Notes under the pieces: generated by a model
The model's input: only the letters and a program-made list of their open reading frames with translations
What the model was told of the DNA's origin: nothing
Databases searched by the model: none
Origin: Eustoma russellianum
Lineage: Eukaryota; Streptophyta; Magnoliopsida; Gentianales; Gentianaceae
Assembly: GCA_036186865.1 (NCBI GenBank)
Contig: AP025040.1
Location: 35,858,397 to 35,922,396, forward strand
DNA: 64,000 bases
Reading direction: 5' to 3'
Translations under genes and position numbers: made by a program
Part shown: one piece after another, positions 11,612 to 22,961 of the stretch
Numbering within the stretch: the stretch's first letter is position 1
How the letters are laid out: each line of letters starts with the position of its first letter

Positions 11612-11620
11612 CTTTATATA
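11612..11620 (-). promoter_or_regulatory. Copia-1 LTR TATA box
   Basis: The minus strand reads CCCCCTATATAAAGGAGGAGG around this point, a consensus plant TATA box. The U3 tandem repeats end about 20 bp upstream in element sense, an enhancer-like arrangement. The 3' LTR has the same box at 4412-4404. Confidence 0.7.
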
Positions 11621-11641
11621 GGGGGAGAATAGGGGAATCCT

Positions 11642-11870
11642 GATTGACATATTCTTTTATGGATAGAGATTCATTTATCCAGATACCTGGAATATACTTG
11701 ATACTATAATCAAGTTATCTTTATCCATTATCAAATATTATCCAATAGGAATCTTGATGGGCATATTTCTTTATGGATACAAATTCCCTTATCCCAGATG
11801 CCTGGAATATACTTGATGCTATATTCAAGTTATCTTTATCCATTACCAAATACTATTTAATATTTAATAA
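11642..11870 (-). repeat. 114-bp tandem duplication in 5' LTR U3
   Basis: Two copies start at 11642 and 11756, homologous to those in the 3' LTR. Their position upstream of the TATA box suggests duplicated promoter elements. Confidence 0.85.
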
Positions 11871-12232
11871 TAAATATTATGATTAAATATTATTTACTAT
11901 TTAGTTATTGTACCAACAATCATCTTGTTGCCGCCCCTCGGGGACCAGATGTCGTACACTTTATGGTCGTTGCACTTTGAGCCCATCCATCGTGGTCTCT
12001 GACCATATGACTGTCTATATATTCGGGGTTTCTATTTAGACCACACTATACATCCACGATTATACCCGATGATCACTTAACGTGTGGATGTTTTACGTAA
12101 CAATTAATATTATTACGTGACATATGTGACATATAATATTATCATACATAACGTCCACCTTATGATTAATTCGTATAAACCTTATCAACGTGCTGCGCAT
12201 CACACGTATCTCGAATTAATCCCAATAATTTA

Positions 12233-13002
12233 TTATCAGTTTGTTCCTTTTCTTTTTTTTTCTTGAAGTGATCTCCTATCGAGTTCAACTTTTACCAAAT
12301 CAGATTTTTGTTCACGCATTAGTGGCTCTATCATTTTATTGACTATTTTGAACGTTGCAATTAATGTCTATTTTGCATAGAACAGTTGGTACACAAAATA
12401 ATCATTTTACAAATAGAAGACTATCTTTCAGCTACCGTTTTTCTTAGTAAACATATGCAACCAAATGAACATATGATAATATAAATTTAAGATAAATTAC
12501 AAATTACCAATACAATTTCTACTTTTTCTTTAAAAGTGCAGTGGACTAGAGACTCATCTGGGTTGCATAGCGGCCCATGGCTGTTATCTTGGTACGGTAG
12601 GCCATAGCAAATAAGGATGGGCTAGCCCATGCCTTGGCCCGTTAAGCCTCAGAAACATTAGGGTAAATTGCCTCAACTACAATTTATTTGAGCGAATTTG
12701 CTCTTGCCCGAGCCGGAACAATTATTATGTATTTGCCATCCAACTACACATGGTAGGGGAGAAATTGGGCAAGGCACACTATTTTTTTTTGGGACACTGA
12801 CCACAGTACCTTAAATGGCGCTCTTCCCTGATATTTCCCTCAAAGAGAGGTCATGTATTAAGTGAAGATGCGTTTCATAAGTCACAAAGTTAATTCGAAT
12901 GAAATATTTAATCAGACGTATAAGTTAGTTAAGTAGAACGACAAGATACAATGCTTTTTTGATAATTAATGTGTACTAGATAAATCAAACTGTGAGTATA
13001 AT
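12233..13002. other. Intergenic DNA, no gene seen
   Basis: No coding frame or repeat pair is recognised. A slightly GC-richer part (12560-12840) contains short T runs. Nothing here supports a gene. Confidence 0.5.
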
Positions 13003-13302
13003 GTGTTAGGAAATCAACGAGATTACTCTATCAAAAACGCGCAGCAGAAAAAAAACGATCTCTGATTTCCTACATAGGATCTATGTTGATCGTTTAATTC
13101 GATGAAAGAGTTTCAAAAAGTAACCTCTTGTAGATTCAAAAATCTGAAGACGAAGGAGGTACGATGATATGAACACCCTCTGTCAGAATCTACACGAACG
13201 CTTTCGCTGGAGTGCTAGCTCTCTGGAACGGCGTGGCTGAAAGAACTCGTTTTTCTCCAAAAAACGAATTAGGGTTTATGTTTTTCTCTCTTGTAATCTC
13301 TT
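13003..13302 (-). repeat. Probable truncated copia-type LTR, host site of LINE-2
   Basis: The left edge TGTTAGGAAATCAACGAGAT looks like a minus-strand copia LTR terminus, built like the Copia-1 LTR end. On the minus strand the right edge reads an ATATATAT run, then CTCGTACAAGAG and a pyrimidine/A-rich leader. This could be the LTR's TATA region and transcription start. LINE-2 begins exactly at that AT run. No second LTR is in the window, so this is an inference. Confidence 0.35.
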
Positions 13303-13319
13303 GTACGAGATATATATAT
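13303..13319. repeat. LINE-2 target-site copy, 3' side
   Basis: gtacgagatatatatat lies directly before the LINE-2 poly(T) (minus-strand tail). A near-identical gtacgatatatat... occurs at the other end of LINE-2 (51996-52014). Confidence 0.7.
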
Positions 13320-13772
13320 TTTTTTTAAATAAAGATCATTGTTATTAATAAGCCTCACTTATGGCGGAGGAATACCATATTACATAGAAGTTCATCATAG
13401 GAGAATAATGGTATTGTGTAAAATCCAACGGAGTATTAATAGGGATAAGTTGACGATACGCTGATTTTATTGTGAATTGGCCAGATACTTCCGATGGCCA
13501 AGTTCGTCCGTCCGAGGTTTGCTCCATGTGAATGAGCATCTGAGGATGAATGCGACAAATTCTCTTCCATGTAGCAGAATCATAAATATGTGCATATACT
13601 GTAGGACGATGACCATACTTAGTTCTCATGTATGTTGACCACAAAGATTGAGAATGATAATATTTCCACCACAATAATTAATCATAAGCTTGCTGGACTA
13701 GGCAGATATTTCAAATGTCCAATCCTCCCTGCTCTTTTGTTTCACAAATTGCAACCCAAGATTTCCAATGAT
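13320..13772 (-). pseudogene. LINE-2 ORF2 fragment: thumb region joined to 3' end
   Basis: On the minus strand the frame 13674-13345 reads a post-RT segment (WWKYYHSQSLW...KYGHRPTVYAHIYDSATWKRIC). It matches LINE-1 near 25530 and LINE-5 near 60090. It then passes directly into the last codons seen at LINE-4 and LINE-5 3' ends (VIWYSSAISEA). The zf-RVT, RNase H and most of the 3' UTR are therefore deleted. The tail is a poly(T) at 13319-13326 on the plus strand. Confidence 0.82.
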
Positions 13773-13839
13773 TGTAGGACCTGCAAGGTACCACTAGAAA
13801 GAGGAGGGGGTTGAATAGTGGGTCCTTGCAGGTCCTACA
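13773..13839. repeat. Inverted U5 end fused to a short direct U5 end
   Basis: 13773-13818 is the reverse complement of the last 46 bp of this family's LTR (compare 38871-38913). 13817-13839 is the last 23 bp in direct orientation, followed by the primer site. The two arms form a hairpin starting TGTAGGACCTGCAAGG and ending CCTTGCAGGTCCTACA. The left boundary of the insertion is therefore a U5 end, not a U3 end. Confidence 0.85.
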
Positions 13840-13841
13840 AG

Positions 13842-13852
13842 TGGTATCAGAG
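13842..13852 (+). other. Copia-2 primer binding site (Met tRNA)
   Basis: TGGTATCAGAG lies two bases after the LTR end CCTACA, the same arrangement as at 38916 and 47173. Confidence 0.9.
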
Positions 13853-13895
13853 AACAGGCACACTCACAACAAGGAGATCCAACGATCTTAGTGAG

Positions 13896-14797
13896 ATGGT
13901 GACCACTAGCGACAAAACCGAGCAAGAAGGTATGTCAAGGCAAAGCCCTCCACCCTTTGATAGTGAGGTAAATTCCGATTCCGATTCCGATTCTGAACTA
14001 TCTTTTAATGATTTGTATGTTGAATATCTTGAATTATATAAGTTTGCTAGAACTCTTGCAAAAAAAAAGAAACGCTTAATTGAAGACAAGAAATCGTTAG
14101 AATCCTCTAATGCAAATCTTGTATGTCAATTAAACGATTCAAAAGAGGATTCATCAAATTTGATTGTGTCATTGAGATCTGAAATTCAATCCTTGAAATC
14201 CGAAAATATGGCAATGAAACCGAGATCTCATATTTGAGATCAAGAAACGAAGATCTAAAAAAGACGGTAAAACAATTCGATAGAGGAACTTGCACGCTAG
14301 ATCGTCTAATTTCTTTGCAAAAGCATGAAAGTGACAAAACTAGATTAGGGTTCCTTGAAGATAATGAGGGACAAAATAAATCTATAAACTTTGTCTTATC
14401 TTCATCTAAGCAACCATATGTGTTCAAAAGAATTGAAAAGCCTAAGAAGGTGAACATCAAAACTAGCGAGTCACCTATTATACCTCATCGCACTTCTTCT
14501 TTTGTATCACGTGCAAAGTATAATCATGTACCATATAGATTTGAAAGGAAATCATCGATGCATATGCGACAATCATACAACACAAATCCATTTAGATCAC
14601 GCAGTATACACATGAATACAAATGCATATCAAAGACAAAGATCATACTATGTGCATGATGGGATTCTCGGCCAAAGGCCAAACGCATTTGCCCCTAACAT
14701 ATATTATATTGCGTCTTCATCTCTTTTCTCACCTTTTGGACGACCTAGAAAGGTCACCCGAATTTGGGTACCAAAAGGAAAATTCGCAAAATGTTGA
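13896..14797 (+). pseudogene. Copia-2 gag, internally deleted
   Basis: The start ATG at 13896 gives MVTTSDKTEQEGMSRQS, matching the Copia-3 gag start. After ...PPPFD the frame jumps in phase to an Asp/Ser-rich stretch that lies about 370 codons further on in Copia-3. The capsid and zinc knuckle are thus deleted. The C-terminal coiled-coil (LELYKFARTLAKKKKRL...LKSE) follows, then a one-base deletion near 14220. The C-terminal basic domain is read in another frame (14234-14797), ending VTRIWVPKGKFAKC. Pol is entirely absent. The product could not form a particle. Confidence 0.85.
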
Positions 14798-15087
14798 ATA
14801 AATAACCCTTAAGGACGCACTTTTGATACTATTGCACAATACACTTGAATTGCATGATTTTTGTTGTTATACAAATTGCTATTTCTTTCTTACACGAGCT
14901 TTTGATTTTATTTCCAAAATAAAGGGGGGAGTGCATGATTTAAGGGGGAGTGAGAGTAATTGATTGCAAAAATCAAGGAGGAGAGAATTCAAAATTCGAA
15001 ATTTGAATTTGTGCACGATTGGAGTGGAAACGACTAAATTTAAATCATGAACTTAGGTTATTTTGCAAATCATCAAAAGGGGGAGAT
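14798..15087 (+). other. Copia-2 3' untranslated region with polypurine tract
   Basis: Several purine runs (GGGGGGAG near 14924, AAGGGGGAG near 14943) precede the final AAAAGGGGGAGA at about 15075-15086, which abuts the LTR start TGTTGAG. Copia-3 keeps the first two runs (44097-44140) before its gap. Confidence 0.75.
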
Positions 15088-15443
15088 TGTTGAGAAAAAG
15101 GGGCTTTAGTGATTCACAAAATGCATGATTTAAATAACGTGTGATAAAGAAATGCATAACACATTTTATGACTTGACACGTTTTGCGACAAACTTGCCTT
15201 ATATACTTTATATGTAATGTTGACGTACTAACAACCCATGAAGCTTTAAAGCTTACATAAAATGGCAAACATTTGCTGTGTTTGAACTATTTTCATGTGC
15301 CACCATTAATGAACTAAACTAGTTCATTAAGTGAAGTACTTAGTCAAATGAACTAAGTAGTTCATTAAATCGAGAAATATTTGGAGAAGGCATAAAGGCG
15401 ACAAACATAGAAATGAAAATTCTCCTTTTACCCTTAATCACAC

Positions 15444-15494
<51 letters not shown>

Positions 15495-17460
15495 CAGATT
15501 TTTTTAAAAGGCACTATACACATATATTCCAACGCACTTCCGACACGTTATATATTTTACGAACGTACGTCAACGTCACACCACCATAATTACCTCATAT
15601 TTATGAGTATATTCAGGTCTTATATCATATGATATGAGTCATGGTGATGACAAAATTATTACGACACGTTACAAAGTTCTAAACCAAAAATTGTCGTATC
15701 GGGTGACTACCAAAACTTCGCTAACGTGTCACGTACTTGCCATATATAAATGGCCAGCCCCTACACTTCCAAAATGGCCACAAATTTCGTTGATTACATG
15801 GTATATTCAGCCATAAAATTATTCCATGTTGGCACATACAAATCACCCACAATTAAGGCCAAATTCTGGAGATTCCAAATTCACTTTTTAAGCACATGCT
15901 GGCGCCACTTTAATCAGACATTAGAGATGAATATTCAAGTTATTTTATGTATATTATGTGTGACATAATATATATAACATGTGCAAAAAGTTTGAATTTA
16001 GTCGAAGAAAAATCGCGTAAACGACAAAAGTCGAAAATTCGGTTTTCTACGAAAACAACACATGGAACGTTTTTGGCATGACATGTAACATGTATCTAGA
16101 CACTTTTTACATATTCAATACATATTAAAGTGTATTAGAATATTCAAATTAGGACTGATTGGAATATACCATACGTGTATAAATTTTGTGTATTATTTGA
16201 CAATGTTTACCAAAAGAAAATTCAGCACATGTGCTGGAATTTCACACACCATTTTTAGCTTTGTTGGAGCCTAGATGGAGATTATTTGACACTTTAATTG
16301 ATGGAAAATAAGCCACACATGATGGGTGACTTTGAAGAGGGCAACACACAAGGAAAGATTTCAAAAATGCAACACATGCTGAAATTTTCAGCACATGAGA
16401 ATAGTGGCCGAATTTACTATTCGTTTGTCATTAATTTACATCCCAAAATTGAATAGATTGAATGGTGATTATTTGGTAGTGTTTTAAATTCTTTTTGGCA
16501 CATGTTTTTCAAGTTAATCTCAGATTTTTACAGCATACTAAATGGTGACAAGCTTGGACCAATCATGAAGTGCCAAGTAAGCAAAGCCAAGATATTCATC
16601 CAATCAAGTTGTGCCAAGTAAGCAAGTTGATGTCACATTTACACAAGATATTCTTCCAAGGACTTAAAAGATAATTTCCAAGGGGAAGAATAAGGCAATA
16701 TGGGCGGCCACATGTTGATAAAAAAAGGAAAAGGAGAGCAAACAAAAGACAAGACAAGGCTCACAAACTCTCAAGTGAAAAACGTCTTCATCATCTCCAT
16801 CTTCTACACTTCTTTCTTCTTCTCTCTTAAAGCCTATTGTATTCATATATACCAGCATACACGCTATATTATAGTAAAAGATTGATCAAGGTGTGATCAA
16901 TCTTGCATCCGCTCGGTGGTGGTGTTCGTGATCATTGTGATCGCTTACAAGGTTTGTAAATGGTTGGAGTTCGTGTATAATTCCATCGACCCTGTGTGGA
17001 AAGGTGTTGTTTTTTGTTTTGTGATTAGTGATAACCGAGGAAGGTGTCCTCGAAGACTGGAGTAGGTTGATTTAACCGAACCAGTATAAAATTCCTTGTG
17101 TTCTTTACTTTTCAAGGTTTGAGTGATTCACAAAATGCATGATTTAAATAACGCGTGCTAAAGAAATGCATAACACATTTTATGACTTGACACGTTTTGC
17201 GACAAACTTGCCTTATATACTTTATATATAATGTTGCCGTACCAACAAGCCATGAAGCTTTAAATCTTACATCAAATGGCAAACATTTGTTGTGTTTGAA
17301 CTATTTTCAGGTGCCACCATTAATGAACTAAACTAGTTCATTAAGTGAAGAGTTAGTTAAATGAACCAAGTAGTTCATTAAATCGCGAAATATTTGGAGA
17401 AGGCATAAAGGCAACAAACATGGAAATGAAAATTCTCCTTCTACCCTTAATCACACGTTG

Positions 17461-17500
<40 letters not shown>

Positions 17501-19471
17501 TATTTTTTTAAAAGGCACTATACACATATATTCCAACGTACTTCCGACACGTTATATATTTTACGAACGTACGTCAACGTCACACCACCATAATTACCTC
17601 ATATTTTTGAGTATATTCAGGTCTTATATCATATGGTATAATTCATGGTGATGACAAAATTATTATGACATGTTACAAGGTTCTAAACCAAAAATTGTCG
17701 TATCGGGTGACTACCGAAACTTCGCTAATGTGTCACGTACTTTCCATATATAAATGGCCAGACCCTACACTTCAAAAATGACCATAAATTTCGTGGCTTA
17801 CATGGTATATTCATCCATAAAATCATTCCATGTTGACACACACAAATCACCCCCAATTAAGGCCAAATTGTGGAGATTTCAAATTCATTTTTTAAGCACA
17901 TGTTGGCGCCACTTTAATCAGCCTTTAGAGCTGAATATTCAAGTTATTTTATGTATATTATGTGTGACATAATATATATAACATGTGCAAAAATTTTGAA
18001 TTTAGTCGAAGAAAAATCGCGTAAACAGCAAAAGTCGAAAATTCGGTTTTCTATAAAAACAACACATGGAATGTTTTTGGCATGACCTGTAACATGTATC
18101 TAGACATTTTTTACATATTCATTACATATTAAAGTGTACTAGAATATTCAAATTAGGGCTAATTTGGAATATACCATATGTGTATAAATATTGTGCATTA
18201 TTTGACAATGTTTACCAAAAGAAAATTCATCACATGTGCAGGAATTTCACACACCATTTTCAGCTTTGTTAGAGCCTAGATGGAGCTTATTTGACACTTT
18301 AATTGGTGGAAAATAAGCCACACATGATGGGTGACTTTGAAGAGGGCAACACACAAGGAAAGATTTCAAAAATGCAACACATGCTGAAAATTTTCAGCAC
18401 ATGAGAATAGTGGCCGAATTAACTATTCATTTGTCCTTAATTTACATCCCAAAATTGAATAGATTGAATGGTGATTATTTGGTAGTGTTTTAAATTCCTT
18501 TTGGCACATGTTTTTCAAGTTAATCTCAGATTTTTACAGCACACTAAATGGTGACAAGCTTGGACCAATCATGAAGTGCCAAGTAAGCAAAGCCAAGACA
18601 TTCATCCAATCAAGTTGTGCCAAGTAAGCAAGTTGATGTCACATTTACATAAGATATTCTTCCAAGGACTTAAAAGATAATTTCCAAGGGAAAGAATAAG
18701 GCAATATTGGCGGCCACATGTTGATAAAAAGAGGAAAAGGAGAGTAAACAAAAGACAAGACAAGGCTCACAAACTCTCACGTGAAAAACGTCTTCATCAT
18801 CTCCATCTTCTAGACTTCTTTCTTCTTCTCGCTTAAAGCCTATTGTATTCATATTCATACATATTGAATAGGCTCCATATATACCACCATACACGCTATA
18901 TTGTTGTAAAAGATTGAATAAGGTGTGATCAATCTTGCATCCGCTCGGTGGTGGTGTTCGTGATCATTGTAATCGCTTACAAGGTTTGTAAAGGGTTGGA
19001 GTTGGTGTATAACTCCATCAACTCTATGTGGTAAGGTGTTGTTTGTGGTTTTGTGATTAGTGATAACCGAGGAAGCTGTCCTCGAAGACTGAAGTAGGTT
19101 GATTTAACCGAACCAGTATAAAATTCCTTGTGTTCTTTACTTTTCAAGGTTTGAGTGATTCACAAAATGCATGATTTAAATAACGCGTGCTAAAGAAATG
19201 CATAACACATTTTATGACTTGACACGTTTTGTGACAAACTTGCCTTATATACTTTATATATAATGTTGCCGTACTAGCAAGCCATGAAGCTTTAAAGCTT
19301 ACATCAAATGGCAAACATTTGTTGTGTTTGAACTATTTTCATGTGCCACCATTAATGAACTAAACTAGTTCATTAAGTGAAGTACTTAGTTAAATGAACT
19401 AAAAATATTTGGAGAAGGCATAAAGGCGACAAACATGGAAATGAAAATTCTCCTTCTACCCTTAATCACAC

Positions 19472-19509
<38 letters not shown>

Positions 19510-21498
19510 GATTTTTTTTAAAAGGCACTATACACATATATTCAAACGTACTTCCGACACGTTATATATTTTACGAACGTACGTCAACGTCACACCACCA
19601 TAATTACCTCATATTTATGAGTATATTCAGGTCTTATATCATATGATATAAGTCATGGTGATGACAAAATTATTACGACACGTTACAAGGTTCTAAACCA
19701 AAAATTATCGTATCGGGTGACTGCCGAAACTTCGCTAATATGTCACGTATTTGCCATATATAAATGGCCAGACCCTACACTTCAAAAATAGCCACAAATT
19801 TTGTGGCTTACATGGTATATTTAGCCATAAAATCATTCCATGTTGACACACACAAATCACCCCCAATTAAGGCCAAATTGTGGAGATTCCAGATTCACTT
19901 TTTAAGCACATGTTGGCGCCACTTTAATCAGCCTTTAGAGCTGAATATTCAAGTTATTTTATGTATATTATGTGTGATATAATATATATAACTTGTGCAA
20001 AAAGTTTGAATTTAGTCGAAGAAAAATCGCGTAAACGGCAAAAGTCGAAAATTCGGTTTTCTACGAAAACAACACATAGAACGTTTTTGGCATGACATGT
20101 AACATGTATCTAGACATTTTTTACATATTCAATACATATTAAAGTGTACTAGAATATTCAAATTAGGGCTGATTTGGAATATACCATATGTGTATAAATA
20201 TTGTGCTTTATTTGACAATGTTTACCAAAAGAAAATTCAGCACATGTGCAGGAATTTCACACACCATTTTCAGCTTTGTTGGAGCCTAGATGGAGCTTAT
20301 TTGACACTTTAATTGGTAGACAATAAGCCACACATGATGCGTGACTTTGAAGAGGGCAACACACAAGGAAAGATTTCAAAAATGCAACACATGCTGAAAA
20401 TTTTCAGCACATGTGAATTGTGGCCGAATTTACTATTCATTTTCCTTAATTTGCTTCCCAAAATTGAAGGGATTGAATGGTGATTATTTGGTATTATTTT
20501 GAATTCTTTTTGGCACATGTTTTTCAAGTTAATATCAGATTTTTACAGCACACTAAATTGTGACAATCTTGGACTATTCATGAAGTGCCAAGTAAGCAAA
20601 GCCAAGACATTCATCCAATCAAGTTATGCCAGGTAATCAAGTTGATGTCGCATTTACACAAGATATTCTTCCAAGGACTTAAAAGATAATTTCCAAGGGG
20701 AAGAATAAGACAATATGGGCGGCCACATGTTGATAAGAAGAGGAAAGGGAGAGCAAACAAAAGACAAGACAAGGCTCACAAACTCTCAAGTGAAAAACGT
20801 CTTCATCATCTCCTTCTTCTACACTTCTTTCTTCTTCTCTCTTAAAGCCTGTTACATTCATATTCATACATATTGAATAGGCTTCATATATACCACCATA
20901 CATGCTATATTATTGTAAAAGATTGATCAAGGTGTGATCAATCTTGCATCCGCTCGGTGGTTGTGTTCGTGATCATTGTAATCGCTTACAAGGTTTGTAA
21001 AGGGTTGGAGTTGGTGTATAGCTCCATCAACCCGGTGTGGTAAGGTGTTGTTTATTGTTTATTGATTAGATATAACCGAGGAAGGTGTCCTCGAAAATTG
21101 GAGCAGGTTGATTTAACCGAACCAGTATAAAATTCCTTGTCTTCTTTACTTTTCAAGATTTGAGTGATTCACAAAATGCATGATTTAAATAACGCGTGCT
21201 AAAGAAATGCATAACAAATTTTATGACTTGACATGTTTTGCGACAAACTTGCCTTATATACTTTATATATAATGTTGCCGTACTAACAAGCCAAGAAGCT
21301 TTAAAGCTTACATCAAATGGCAAACATTTGTTGTGTTTGAACTATTTTCAAGTGCCACCGTTAAGGAACTAAACTAGTTCATTAAGTGAAGTACTTAGTT
21401 AAATGAACTAAGTAGTTCATTAAATGGAGAAATATTTGGAGAAGGCATAAAGGAAACAAACATGGAAATGGAAATTCTCCTTCTGCCCTTAATCACAC

Positions 21499-21557
<59 letters not shown>

Positions 21558-21699
21558 ATGCTGCCCTTCTCCGGTGATTTCGCCTGGTTGGCGGCGTAGC
21601 CGCCGTCGGCTACCGTAGGCATCAACTCTCTCTCTCACTACTGTATTCCTTCATCCCTATTTCTCTCTTCGCTTCCTCCCTTGGCGAACGATCCCTCTA

Positions 21700-22961
21700 T
21701 GGCGGCTCCGCAAACGACGCTCAATAGGTCATTTGCATCCTTGTTTTCGTCCTCTACCCCCGCTTCGCAAATCCACCCCAAACCAGTCCAGAAGTTCAAG
21801 GGCAGCCCCATGATCTCCTTCACAGACGAGGAAATCTAGTCACTTGCTGCTCCATACCGCTTCACATTGGTTGGAACTTTTTGGTATGGTAGACCCCCCT
21901 TGCAACGATACGCGCCGCCATTGACAGAATCGGTTTTTTCGGACCGGTAAAGGTGGCCTTTTAGATGCTACGCACATTGTCCTTCATTTTGATCTGGAAC
22001 AAGACTCTACTAGATGCTTTACTCGACGAGGATGGATAATATCAGGCAAACAAATGCGCATCACCAAGTGGACACCGGATTATGACCATGCCGTGGAAGT
22101 GCCTATCGTGCCTATATGGGTATCCTTTCCGGGCCTTCCGATCCACATGCATTGTAAAGATGCCATCTTTCAGATCGCGTCCATGCTTGGAGACCCTTTG
22201 AAACTTGATACGGCCACATCGACGTTAAACCGACCCTCAGTGGCACGGGTATGTATTGAGCTTGACGTGTCCAAGGACCTCCCCCAACGTGTTTACATCT
22301 AGACGTCAGCTAGAACAATCATGCAAACAGTTGAATATGAGGATCTTCCCCGCTATTGCTCAGACTGCTATCGTTTAGGCCATGTGGTTGCCGATTGTGG
22401 AAAGCAAAATGATCCACCACCAGATGCTACGCAAGACGCGGTGGAGTCAAACCCTAAGAAAAGCAAATCTGATAAAGCCAAAAAAAACGGTGGACTCCTA
22501 AAAAATCTAGTCCACCAACTTTCGATCACCAGCCTCCTATGACTGATCCAGTCCCTGCCTCGCCAGAACTGGCCATTACCCATGCAGTTTCAGCGGTCCA
22601 AGATTTTTCTAGATTAAAAGGAATTGATGACTGTCTTCTAAGAGATCTCCCTGGGACATCAGTATTGTTCTCACACTCTGATAATGAACGTGAGGCCTTG
22701 GACGATAATTTACATGCAGAGCTTGAAGAGCGTGAAGGTCAGGCTATTTCCAGTTTAATAGAAGCAACGTATGTGGATGCACGTTCTGCGGAACACAACG
22801 ATAATGAAGAAGTGGCAATTGCACAAGCAGACGAAGGCCCTTCTACGCACAACCCTAATCAAGTGCCACGCCTGTTACGTCGAAATCCCCCCACGTCTCC
22901 TTGCTTAACCAGGTTACGTGCAGCGCACCTCTCTAACTCCTTTGATGTTTTGTCTCAATGA
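21700..22961 (+). pseudogene. LINE-1 ORF1 (gag-like, DUF4283 and CCHC knuckle)
   Basis: This is an RNA-binding ORF1 protein of a plant LINE. The ATG at 21700 starts MAAPQTTLNRSFASLF. The conserved core KFKGSPMISFTDEEI is cut by a TAG at 21838. Frameshifts lie between about 21885 and 21965, then MRITKWTPDYDHAVEVP...PSVARVCIELDVS is readable from 22054. A second TAG is at 22300-22302. The CX2CX4HX4C knuckle YCSDCYRLGHVVADC lies at about 22353-22397. The acidic/Pro-rich C terminus ends at 22961, overlapping ORF2 by ATGA. Confidence 0.88.

Larger units (their letters stand above)
4062..12227 (-). mobile_element. Copia-1: complete, inactive Ty1/copia retrotransposon
   Basis: This 8.17-kb minus-strand element is bounded by two LTRs of 953-968 bp and flanked by a perfect 5-bp target duplication ATTTA (4057-4061 and 12228-12232). 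The order from the right is 5' LTR, Met-tRNA primer site, a leader of about 1.9 kb, gag, protease, integrase, RT, RNase H, polypurine tract and 3' LTR. The integrase-before-RT order defines Ty1/copia. The leader is unusually long for copia. Stops and frameshifts interrupt every domain. The lineage within copia is uncertain; Ivana- or Ale-like is possible. Confidence 0.93.
11275..12227 (-). repeat. Copia-1 5' LTR
   Basis: This is the partner of 4062-5029. The U3 terminus carries one change (CAATA on the plus strand where the other LTR has CAACA). U3 holds the 114-bp duplication (11642-11870) and a TATA box (11620-11612). Confidence 0.92.
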
